Made by a program: the position numbers and the translations under genes. The notes below the pieces were generated by a model that saw only the letters and a list, made by a program, of their open reading frames with translations, was not told where the DNA came from and did no database searches. From Mycobacteriales bacterium (GTDB lineage Bacteria; Actinomycetota; Actinomycetes; Mycobacteriales; SCTD01): a DNA stretch of 56,434 nucleotides. The DNA lies in NCBI GenBank assembly GCA_040902655.1, contig JBBDWV010000051.1, forward strand, positions 18,876-75,309. Reading direction: 5' to 3'. Shown here one piece after another: positions 1 to 6,833 of the stretch; positions within the stretch are counted from its first letter, which is position 1; the number at the start of each line of letters is the position of its first letter.

Positions 1-38
1 GCGCACCTCCCCAGCACACCGATGCTGGGGAGGTGCGC
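1..38. terminator. Perfect 16-bp stem-loop, terminator-like
   Basis: Positions 1-16 and 23-38 are perfect reverse complements around a 6-nt loop. The hairpin lies 14 nt beyond the stop codon of the minus-strand P-type ATPase. It has no T tract, which is common for actinobacterial terminators. It probably ends the copZ/ATPase transcript and could act in both directions. Confidence 0.7.
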
Positions 39-52
39 GGCCAGGCAGTGCG

Positions 53-2560
53 TCACTCTCTCTGGGGCGGCCGGCCGTCGGCAGCTGGCGACAGAGTCGA
101 GCCAGGGACGGCTTCCGGCTCGGGCTCGCTGTCGGCTTGCCGTCCGACGCTGCTGATCGCATCGAACAGCAGAGACGGCCGCCCGCCGAGGGAGTTGACG
201 AAGATGAGCGTGACGGAGGCGGCCATGGCGACCATCGCCCAGACCGGGTAGACCAGCCCCGTCGTGGCCGCGGGGATGCCGATGCCGTTGAACAGGAACG
301 CGACGCCGACGTTCTGGCGGGTGCGGCGGTAGCTGGAGCGGCTGATGTCGCGGGCGGTCAGGACGGCGTGCAGGTCGTCACGGACGACGATGATGTCGGC
401 GCTGTCCACGGCGATGTCGGTGCCGCCGCCCATCGCGATGCCGACGTCGGCCTGCATGAGGGCCGGGGCGTCGTTGATGCCGTCGCCGACCATCGCGACC
501 CGCTGGCCGCCGGTTTGGAACTCGCGCACGATGTCGGCTTTGGCCTCGGGCAGCACGCCGGCGCGGACGTCGTCGATGCCGAGCTCGCCGGCCACGTGCG
601 CGGCGGCGCGCGCGTTGTCGCCGGTCACCAGGATCGGGGTGATCCCGGCGTCGCGCAGCCGGGCCACAGCGTCGGCGGCGTCGGTGCGCAGCGCGTCGCC
701 GAGCGCGATCAGCCCGAGCGGACGGCCGTCGGCGGCGACCACGACGACCGTGCGGCCGGTGCTCTCCAGCTGGTCCATCCGGGCGCGCATCCGCTCGAGG
801 TCGACGCCCCCGTCGGACAGGAACCCCGGACGGCCGACCAGCACCGCCTGACCGGCGACGCGGGCGCGGACGCCGAATCCGGTGACCGACTCGAACTGCT
901 CAGCGGGCGGGACCGTCAGGCCGCGCTCCTTCGCCGCCCGGACGACCGCACGCGCCAGCGGGTGCTCGGACGAGGACTCGGCGGCGGCGGCCAGCGTGAT
1001 GAGCTCACCGTCGCCCACCAGGGACACGATCTCCCGGACGGCGGGGCGGCCCTCGGTCAGCGTCCCGGTCTTGTCGAGCAGGACCGTGCGGACCTGGCCG
1101 AACGTCTGGAACGCCTCACCGGTCCGCATGATGATCCCGAGGTCGGCCGCTTCGCCGGCGGCACGGACGATCGCCAGCGGTGCCGCGATCCCGACCGCGC
1201 ACGGGTAGCCCATGACCAGCACCCCCAGCCCGGCGAACACTGCCCGGCGGACGTCGGCCTCTCCCGCGATCAGCCACGACCCGAGCAGCCAGCCCGTCAG
1301 CGCGAGGGCGGAGACGACCAGAACGGTGGGCGTGTAGACGCGCAGGACCCGGTCGACCAGATGGAGGATCCCGGGCTTGAGCGCGCGGGCGTCCTCGACG
1401 TGCCGCACGACCTGAGCCAGGAAGCTGTCCGTCCCGACCCGGGTTGCTCGGACCAGCAGCGTGCCGGAGCCGTTGATCGACCCCCCGACGACGTCCTCCC
1501 CGGCGCTGCGCTCGACCGGCACCGGCTCACCGGTGACCAGCGACACGTCGAGCGTGGAGTAGCCGTCGGCGACCTGCCCGTCGACCGGGACGCGCTCGCC
1601 CGGGCGCACCCGCACCACATCGCCCACCGCGACCTGGTCGATCGGCGTGTCGGTCTCGACCCCATCGGCGAAGACCCGGGCGGTGTCGGGCTGCAGGTCC
1701 AAAAGCTTCTTCACAGCCTGGCTCGACCGGGTCTTGACCAGCAACGACAGCCACTCGCTGAAGATGTGGTAATTCGCGACGAGCACCGTCACGGCGAAGA
1801 ACGGCGCCGTCGGGTAGTCCTCGAAGGCGCCGGTCAGCCCCACCAGGCCGCCGGCGATCCCGGCGAACGCGCCGACCTCCAGCAGGACGTGCTGGTTCAG
1901 GATCCGCCTCCGGCCGGCCTGGTAGGCCATCCGCAGGATGTGTGGGGCGACCCCGAACACCACGACGAGCGCGAGAGCGCCGACGACCAGACTGACAGTC
2001 GTGTCACCGAGCAGCCCGCTCTCCCGTGCGCTATACCCGAGCACTGCCGGAGTCACGATGCCGACGGCGCCGGCGGCGGCCCGCCCACGGCCGGCGGGAC
2101 GCAGCAGGGCGTAGGCGACCGGGACCATCAGGGCGACGACCGACGCTGGGACGAGCACCGACCAGATCCCGGAGACCTCGAGGATCAGGGCGATCGCGGT
2201 GAGGCTCGCGCCGATCGCGGCGAGCAGCCGCTTGCCCTCCCGGACGAGGTCGGCTTCTTCCTCCTCGTACGGCCGGAGCTTGCGCGGGTCGTACAGGTCG
2301 TAGCCGATGTCGCGTAGCGTCCCGAGGATCTGCTCCGGCTCGATCAGCGCGGGGTCGTAGTCGACCAGTGCCTGCTCGTGGGTCAGACTCACCGCGACCT
2401 TGTGGACCCCCTCCTGTCGGCCGAGGGCCTTCTCGATGGTGCCGGTGCACAGCGAGCAGTGCAGCCCGGCGATGCGTGCCCTGATCCGCACATGGCCTTC
2501 CAGGCTGCTGGGCTCCTCGGCCCACAGCGCATCGGCGTCCGTCCTGGTCGGCGTGCTCAT
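53..2560 (-). CDS. Heavy-metal translocating P1B-type ATPase
   Basis: Integral membrane ATPase of 835 residues predicted to pump a transition metal out of the cytoplasm. An N-terminal HMA domain carries a CSLC metal site (Cys35, Cys38). It is followed by hydrophobic helices, the actuator TGE motif (near 343), the phosphorylation site DKTGT (Asp496), an SEHP-type motif and GDGINDAP. The membrane metal motif reads Tyr452-Pro453-Cys454 where most copper and zinc pumps have CPC, so the first ligand Cys is replaced and the metal cannot be read from the usual motif. The gene starts 36 nt after the copZ-like stop, so the two form an operon behind a MerR-type promoter. Family membership is certain; copper as substrate is only suggested by the CopZ-like partner. 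Confidence 0.93.
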   Translation of the reverse strand: MSTPTRTDADALWAEEPSSLEGHVRIRARIAGLHCSLCTGTIEKALGRQEGVHKVAVSLTHEQALVDYDPALIEPEQILGTLRDIGYDLYDPRKLRPYEEEEADLVREGKRLLAAIGASLTAIALILEVSGIWSVLVPASVVALMVPVAYALLRPAGRGRAAAGAVGIVTPAVLGYSARESGLLGDTTVSLVVGALALVVVFGVAPHILRMAYQAGRRRILNQHVLLEVGAFAGIAGGLVGLTGAFEDYPTAPFFAVTVLVANYHIFSEWLSLLVKTRSSQAVKKLLDLQPDTARVFADGVETDTPIDQVAVGDVVRVRPGERVPVDGQVADGYSTLDVSLVTGEPVPVERSAGEDVVGGSINGSGTLLVRATRVGTDSFLAQVVRHVEDARALKPGILHLVDRVLRVYTPTVLVVSALALTGWLLGSWLIAGEADVRRAVFAGLGVLVMGYPCAVGIAAPLAIVRAAGEAADLGIIMRTGEAFQTFGQVRTVLLDKTGTLTEGRPAVREIVSLVGDGELITLAAAAESSSEHPLARAVVRAAKERGLTVPPAEQFESVTGFGVRARVAGQAVLVGRPGFLSDGGVDLERMRARMDQLESTGRTVVVVAADGRPLGLIALGDALRTDAADAVARLRDAGITPILVTGDNARAAAHVAGELGIDDVRAGVLPEAKADIVREFQTGGQRVAMVGDGINDAPALMQADVGIAMGGGTDIAVDSADIIVVRDDLHAVLTARDISRSSYRRTRQNVGVAFLFNGIGIPAATTGLVYPVWAMVAMAASVTLIFVNSLGGRPSLLFDAISSVGRQADSEPEPEAVPGSTLSPAADGRPPQRE

Positions 2561-2596
2561 CGGGTGCCTGCCTTCGTCGGAGAGTGCGGCGTGGGA

Positions 2597-2806
2597 CTAC
2601 CTGACGACGGGGTAGCCGGCGGTCGCGAGCCGCTCGGCGATCGCCCCCTCGCCGGTCTGGCTCTCGTCGTAGACGACCTCGACGCAGTTGGTTGCGGCGT
2701 CGGGCTCGACGACCCGGACGCCGTCCATCCGGGCCAGCGACTTGCGGATCGCGTCTTCACACGCACCGCAGTGGATGTCCTGCACCTGAAAACTCTGCTG
2801 TGCCAT
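2597..2806 (-). CDS. HMA-domain metallochaperone, CopZ-like
   Basis: A 69-residue cytosolic single-domain HMA protein. The metal-binding motif HCGAC sits near the N-terminus, in the usual loop after the first beta strand. Proteins of this family deliver Cu(I), or sometimes another soft metal, to the pump encoded directly downstream. The start is placed at the ATG at 2806 because a strong GAGGA ribosome site precedes it. A longer reading from 2851 would run back into the promoter, whose -10 element is at 2836-2841. It is co-transcribed with the P1B ATPase. Confidence 0.9.
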   Translation of the reverse strand: MAQQSFQVQDIHCGACEDAIRKSLARMDGVRVVEPDAATNCVEVVYDESQTGEGAIAERLATAGYPVVR

Positions 2807-2835
2807 CGGGTCCTCCTCGAGCTCGGAGGACACGC

Positions 2836-2866
2836 ACGCTAGGCATTCCACCTACTGGAAGGTCAA
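2836..2866 (-). promoter_or_regulatory. MerR-type promoter/operator of the copZ-ATPase operon
   Basis: Read on the minus strand, a -35 TTGACC (2861-2866) and a -10 TAGCGT (2836-2841) are separated by exactly 19 bp. The spacer contains a TTCCA...GGAA dyad. An over-long 19-bp spacer with a centred dyad is the hallmark of promoters activated by MerR-family regulators through DNA untwisting. Transcription would begin near 2829, about 23 nt before the copZ-like start codon. The regulator is very likely the MerR protein encoded at 3175. Confidence 0.8.
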
Positions 2867-2936
2867 GGCAGCCTCGTGGGGCGTTCCGGTGACGAGGCAG
2901 CGGAGCACCGACGCGGCGGCTCAGCCGCCCGGGGTC

Positions 2937-3074
2937 AGCGTGTATGACGCCCCAGTTCGACACGATCGAGACGTCCTGTGCGTAGTTCCGTTCGAGATCG
3001 TCCTTGAGAGCGCCGTTCAGGCTCGTGTCGAGGTGGTCGTCCAGCACCTCCTGGGCGCTGCGCCGCTCGCTCAT
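2937..3074 (-). pseudogene. Truncated SnoaL/NTF2-like gene remnant
   Basis: A good ribosome site (GAGGAGGA) precedes an ATG at 3074. The first ~45 residues (SAQEVLDDHLDTS..., ...YAQDVSIVSNWGV) look like the start of an NTF2-like (SnoaL) domain. The similarity stops abruptly after WGVIH. The remaining open frame to 2757 is arginine/proline-rich, runs across the copZ promoter and resembles no domain. I see no continuation in either other minus frame, so this looks like a deletion remnant rather than a simple frameshift. It shares the intergenic MerR operator with merR. Confidence 0.55.
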
Positions 3075-3112
3075 CTGCTCCTCCTCGGCACGGGCCGCAC
3101 CGACGGGCCGGT

Positions 3113-3143
3113 TGACATTCCAGTAGGTAGAAGGACAAGGTCG
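3113..3143. promoter_or_regulatory. Second MerR-type operator, upstream of merR
   Basis: The plus-strand sequence TTGACATTCCAGTAGGT (3113-3129) matches the copZ operator at almost every position, and the dyad continues to TTGTCC on the other strand. No convincing -10 element stands at the 19-bp position, so this may act mainly as an autoregulatory site. It lies between merR and the divergent SnoaL-like remnant. Confidence 0.6.
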
Positions 3144-3174
3144 GCTCCGACCCCTGTACCAGCGTGAGGGCACC

Positions 3175-3585
3175 ATGCGCATCGGCGAGCTTGCTGACCA
3201 ACTCGGCATCAACACCAAGACGATCCGGTACTACGAGCAGATCGGGCTCATCCCCCTCGCGCCACGCACCTCCGGCGGGTACCGCGACTACACCGAGACC
3301 GACGCAGCCCGGCTGACGTTCATCAAGACCGCCCAGCGGCTCGGCCTGTCCCTGGAAGAGGTCGCCGAGATCCTCCGGCTACGCGACGAGGGTGAGCCGC
3401 CGTGCGCCTACGTCCGCGACGTCATCAGCAAGCAGCTGCGCGGCATCGAGCGACGCATCGCCGAGCTGCGCGCTCTGCGCGGCGAGCTGCGGGAGCTGCG
3501 CGCCGCCGCCGACAGCATCCCCGAGGTCGACGGCGCGACCTGCCGGATCATCGAGCATGTCAACGCAGTGGCGGCCCGGAGCTGA
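3175..3585 (+). CDS. MerR-family heavy-metal-responsive regulator
   Basis: A 136-residue DNA-binding regulator. The N-terminal winged helix-turn-helix has the family signature (MRIGELADQLGINTKTIRYYE). A long dimerisation helix and a short C-terminal metal loop follow. Cys77 (PPCAYV) aligns with the Cys that divalent-metal sensors (ZntR, MerR) have where CueR has Ser. The only other Cys is Cys123 in GATCRIIEH, so the two-Cys Cu(I) loop of CueR is not evident. It is divergent from the chaperone/ATPase operon, whose promoter has the correct 19-bp spacer, and probably also controls the site at 3898-3928. Metal specificity cannot be assigned from sequence alone. Confidence 0.92.
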   Translation: MRIGELADQLGINTKTIRYYEQIGLIPLAPRTSGGYRDYTETDAARLTFIKTAQRLGLSLEEVAEILRLRDEGEPPCAYVRDVISKQLRGIERRIAELRALRGELRELRAAADSIPEVDGATCRIIEHVNAVAARS

Positions 3586-3603
3586 CGGCGAGCGGCGCCG
3601 CGG

Positions 3604-3819
3604 CTACGCCGCCGGTCGCGTCTCCTCGAGCTTCAGGGAGATGCCCCACAACTGGTAGATCGGTGGGCACAGGCTCAACGCGAGAGCCCGCCGCTGCCTG
3701 GTCGCGTCTCCCGCGCGCTCGGCCTTCACCCACATGAGCGTCACTGCCGCGATGTGCGCGGCAGCTGTCGCGTACATGTGGCCGCTCGTGACGCCCTTCG
3801 CATGCATCCACTTGACCAT
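3604..3819 (-). CDS. Small hypothetical membrane protein (71 aa)
   Basis: An unrecognised 71-residue protein with two moderately hydrophobic stretches (around residues 13-31 and 44-63) that could form membrane helices, joined by a basic loop. An AGGAG ribosome site lies about 8 nt before the ATG. Its stop is 18 nt from the convergent merR stop. No function can be assigned; its position inside the MerR-regulated block hints at a stress role. Confidence 0.5.
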   Translation of the reverse strand: MVKWMHAKGVTSGHMYATAAAHIAAVTLMWVKAERAGDATRQRRALALSLCPPIYQLWGISLKLEETRPAA

Positions 3820-3897
3820 GACAATGCTCCTGTCCCTCGGTCAACTCGTCTGCCTGTCGAGGGACGGCGTGCCCCGTGGGCGCGTGCAGACACCTGG

Positions 3898-3928
3898 TTG
3901 ACCTTCCACCTGCGGGAAGGTGTAGTGG
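3898..3928 (+). promoter_or_regulatory. Third MerR-type promoter, directed toward doxX
   Basis: A -35 TTGACC (3898-3903) and a -10-like TAGTGG (3923-3928) flank a 19-bp spacer with the near-perfect dyad ACCTTCC...GGAAGGT. The element shares TTGACnTTCCA with the other two sites. Its direction fits the doxX/alkene-reductase genes, putting them in the same predicted regulon. Confidence 0.65.
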
Positions 3929-3994
3929 CCATGTGCGCCGGAGCTGTGCAGCGATCCCGCTCCGCAAGCTCATCGGGAACAGAGCGGCCCGTAT

Positions 3995-4010
3995 GGTTGC
4001 TAATGCAACC
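3995..4010. promoter_or_regulatory. GGTTGC-TAAT-GCAACC palindrome before doxX
   Basis: Perfect 6-bp arms around a 4-nt centre, overlapping a possible -10 TATGGT (3992-3997). TTGC/GCAA palindromes of this kind are typical of MarR-family operators and often sit ahead of oxidoreductase genes. No MarR gene is present in the window, so the regulator would be encoded elsewhere. Confidence 0.4.
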
Positions 4011-4036
4011 AGCTCTCGCAACTCCTGGAGGTTCTG

Positions 4037-4450
4037 ATGGACACCCTTCTCGTCATCGGCAGGGTCCTGTTCGCCCTGCTGTTCCTGGGATCGGCCGTGG
4101 GCCACCTGACCAAGACCGAGGCCATGACGCAGTACGCGCAGTACCGCAAGCTCCCCGCCGCCAAAGCAGGTGTGATCGTCTCGGGTGTCGTGCTCGTGCT
4201 CGGCGCGCTGTCCGTCGTGCTCGGCGTGGTCGGCGACCTCGGCGCGCTCGCGCTCGCGGCGTTCCTGGTGGTCGCCGCCTTCGTCTTCCACGCCTTCTGG
4301 AAGGAGAGCGACCCTCAGGCCACGGCGACCGAGCAGGCGCAGTTCATGAAGAACATCGCGCTCGTCGGGGGCGCGATCGTGCTGTTCGCGCTGTTCGCTG
4401 GGGACGCCGCCGGTCCCGCCATCACCGACGGCGCTTTCGACCTGTCCTGA
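4037..4450 (+). CDS. DoxX family membrane protein
   Basis: A 137-residue, four-helix membrane protein of the DoxX type. It begins with the typical first helix (IGRVLFALLFLGSAVGHL), followed by helices near residues 47-62, 67-87 and 109-124. DoxX proteins are linked to thiol/oxidative stress membrane complexes in actinobacteria, but their biochemical role is unsettled. A GGAGG site precedes the ATG. The alkene reductase gene begins 81 nt downstream on the same strand, so they may share the promoter region at 3898-4010. Confidence 0.85.
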   Translation: MDTLLVIGRVLFALLFLGSAVGHLTKTEAMTQYAQYRKLPAAKAGVIVSGVVLVLGALSVVLGVVGDLGALALAAFLVVAAFVFHAFWKESDPQATATEQAQFMKNIALVGGAIVLFALFAGDAAGPAITDGAFDLS

Positions 4451-4531
4451 ACACACACGGTGTCGGCCGGCGTGCAGTGTGAGGCACACCGGTCCCCTCC
4501 GTGAGACCCCAATCCCTGAAGGAGATTCGCC

Positions 4532-5605
4532 ATGACCTCGCCCCTCTTCTCCCCCTACCGCCTCGGTGACCTGGTGCTGGCCAACCGGCTGGTGATGGCG
4601 CCGATGACGCGCAACCGCGCCGGCGCCGACGGCGTGCCGACCGCCTCGATGATCACCTACTACGCACAGCGCGCCACCGCCGGGCTGATCGTCACCGAGG
4701 GCACCCAGCCCAGCGCCGTCGGCCAGGGCTACCCGCTCACGCCCGGCATCCACACCGCCGAGCAGGCCGCCGGCTGGCGGCAGGTGACCGACGCCGTCCA
4801 CGGGCAGGGCGGCCACATCTACCTGCAGATCATGCACGCCGGACGCATCTCCCACCCGTCGCTGCAGCCCGGAGGTGAGCGTCCGGTCGCGCCGTCCGCG
4901 GTCCGCCCGGCCGGCCAGGTCTTCACCCCCTCCGGCCTGCAGGACTTCATGGACCCCCGCCCGCTGGAGACCGACGAGATCGCCGGCATCGTGCAGCAGT
5001 ACGCCGACGCCGCGCGCCTGGCCGTCGAGCAGGGCGGCTTCGACGGCGTGGAGGTCCACGGCGCGAACGGCTACCTGCCGCACCAGTTCCTGGCCGAGGG
5101 CACGAACTCCCGCACCGACCGGTACGGCGGCAGCGCCGAGAACCGCGCCCGGTTCCTGATCGAGGTCACGACTGCGGTGGCGGCCGCCGTCGGCGGCGAG
5201 CGCGTGGGAGTCCGGCTGTCGCCGGCCAACTCCTTCAACGACATCGTCGAGCACGAGACCGAGGCTGTGTACGCCGCGGTCGTCGCCGGGCTCGCGCCGC
5301 TGGGGCTCACCTACCTGCACGTCGTCGAGGGTCCTGCCGCCGTCACCGAGCAGATCCGCCAGGCGTGGTCCGGGACGCTCATCGTCAACGCCGCCTTCAG
5401 CCTGCCGACCACGCCGGAGAACCTGCAGGGGCTGCTCGGCGGGCCTGCTGATCTGGTCGCTGTCGGCCGGGCGTTCCTCGCCAACCCCGACCTGGTCCAG
5501 CGCCTGCAGCTCGACGCGCCGCTCAACCCCGCGGACGAGACGAGCTTCTATGGCGGCACCGACGCCGGGTACATCGACTACCCCGCCCTCGACCAGGCCG
5601 CCTGA
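4532..5605 (+). CDS. Old yellow enzyme family alkene reductase
   Basis: A 357-residue FMN-dependent NAD(P)H:flavin oxidoreductase that reduces activated C=C bonds of electrophilic enones, nitro compounds or related xenobiotics. It shows the TIM-barrel start (LFSPYRLGDLVLANRLVMAPMTR), the substrate-binding His176 and Asn179 with Tyr181 in HGANGY, and a C-terminal phosphate-binding segment (AVGRAFLANPDL). Length is normal for the NemA/YqjM branch. The ATG is preceded by AAGGAG. It sits after doxX behind a MerR site and a MarR-like palindrome, consistent with an electrophile response. Confidence 0.93.
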   Translation: MTSPLFSPYRLGDLVLANRLVMAPMTRNRAGADGVPTASMITYYAQRATAGLIVTEGTQPSAVGQGYPLTPGIHTAEQAAGWRQVTDAVHGQGGHIYLQIMHAGRISHPSLQPGGERPVAPSAVRPAGQVFTPSGLQDFMDPRPLETDEIAGIVQQYADAARLAVEQGGFDGVEVHGANGYLPHQFLAEGTNSRTDRYGGSAENRARFLIEVTTAVAAAVGGERVGVRLSPANSFNDIVEHETEAVYAAVVAGLAPLGLTYLHVVEGPAAVTEQIRQAWSGTLIVNAAFSLPTTPENLQGLLGGPADLVAVGRAFLANPDLVQRLQLDAPLNPADETSFYGGTDAGYIDYPALDQAA

Positions 5606-5616
5606 CGGCGGTTCCG

Positions 5617-5627
5617 CCCCCCCCCCC
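5617..5627. repeat. C11 homopolymer
   Basis: Eleven consecutive C residues lie in the gap between the alkene reductase and the dehalogenase genes. The run is outside the chosen coding regions but is prone to sequencing error or slippage. Confidence 0.85.
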
Positions 5628-5788
5628 CGGCGCCCACGCCGGGCGGGCGGACGTTGTTCTCCACGTCCTGGACGTCGGACGGCGAGTCGCACTCCCGCAT
5701 CGCGGCGGAGACGCTGCACCTCAGCGCGAGTCGGTACCGCACCGCTAACGTCGCCGCGTCCCTGCCTCCGTTGCCGAGGAGCCCCTTG

Positions 5789-6706
5789 ATGAAGGCCCTG
5801 CGCACCCCCGAGGCCCGGTTCGCCGACCTGCCTGACTTCCCGTACACGCCCCACTACGTCCACGTCGACGACGGGGACGGCGGCCGGCTGCGCGTCGCGT
5901 ACGTCGACGAGGGGCCACGCGACGCTCCGCCGGTACTGCTGCTGCACGGCGAGCCGTCGTGGTCGTTTCTGTACCGGAAGATGATCCCGATCCTGCTCGA
6001 GGCGGGACTACGCGTCGTCGCGCCGGACCTGGTCGGGTTCGGCCGGTCCGACAAGCCCGTCGAGCGCAGCGACTACACCTATGCCCGGCACGTCGAGTGG
6101 ATGCGGCAGGCGCTGCTCGACGAGCTCGTGCTGAACGGAGTGACGTTCGTCGGGCAGGACTGGGGCGGGCTGGTCGGACTGCGCCTGGTCGCGGAGAACC
6201 CCGACCGTTTCGCGCGTGTGGTGGTCGCCAACACCGGGCTGCCCACGGGCGACCAGCAGATGAGCGAGGCGTTCCTGGCCTGGCAGCGCTACTCGCAGGA
6301 GACGCCGGACTTCCGCGTCGGCCGGATCGTGTCCGGTGGGTGCGCCACACCGCTCGCACCGGAGGTGGTCGCGGCCTACGATGCCCCCTTCCCGGACGAC
6401 AGCTACAAGGCCGGCGCGCGGGTCTTCCCGACGCTGGTGCCGACCCGGTCGGACGACCCGGCGGCAGACGCCAACCGCGCAGCGTGGGAGGTGCTGTCGA
6501 GCTGGGACCTGCCGTTCCTCACCGCGTTCTCGGACTCCGATGTCATCACGCGCGGGGGCGACAAGGTGTTTCGCAAGCTCGTCCCGGGAGCGGCAGATCG
6601 CGGGCACGTGACGCTCGAGGGCGGCGGCCACTTCCTGCAGGAGGACGTGGGCCCGCAGCTCGCGCGGGTGGTGGCCGAATTCGTCGCGGCCACCCCGCAC
6701 GGCTGA
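5789..6706 (+). CDS. Haloalkane dehalogenase (HLD-I type alpha/beta hydrolase)
   Basis: A 305-residue cytosolic alpha/beta hydrolase predicted to cleave carbon-halogen bonds of haloalkanes by water. Visible are the oxyanion motif HGEPSW (53-58), the nucleophile Asp124 in GQDWGG with Trp125 as halide-stabilising residue, a candidate acid in SDSDV (249-251) and the base His281 in GGGHFLQED. Positions match DhlA-type enzymes closely. The ATG at 5789 is chosen for the GAGGAG site before it; a longer frame from 5654 has no domain support. Natural substrate is unknown; some family members act on other leaving groups. Confidence 0.88.
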   Translation: MKALRTPEARFADLPDFPYTPHYVHVDDGDGGRLRVAYVDEGPRDAPPVLLLHGEPSWSFLYRKMIPILLEAGLRVVAPDLVGFGRSDKPVERSDYTYARHVEWMRQALLDELVLNGVTFVGQDWGGLVGLRLVAENPDRFARVVVANTGLPTGDQQMSEAFLAWQRYSQETPDFRVGRIVSGGCATPLAPEVVAAYDAPFPDDSYKAGARVFPTLVPTRSDDPAADANRAAWEVLSSWDLPFLTAFSDSDVITRGGDKVFRKLVPGAADRGHVTLEGGGHFLQEDVGPQLARVVAEFVAATPHG

Positions 6707-6833
6707 AACGGCCGCGAGCGCATCTCGTCGGCCTTCACATGCGCAGGCCGGCGCCGGATAGCCGGACCGGTATGAGCCGGACCGAGGGACGGTGATGTGG
6801 TCGTGGCGCGCGCGTCCTGCGGCGCCCGCGCTC

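Noticed and set aside
137-2317. Long plus-strand frame opposite the P-type ATPase
   Set aside because: Asp/Arg/Gly/His-rich low-complexity shadow of a gene with all ATPase motifs on the other strand.
3560-5947. Long minus-strand frame across doxX and the alkene reductase
   Set aside because: Composition of an antisense shadow; both plus-strand genes have clear family motifs and ribosome sites.
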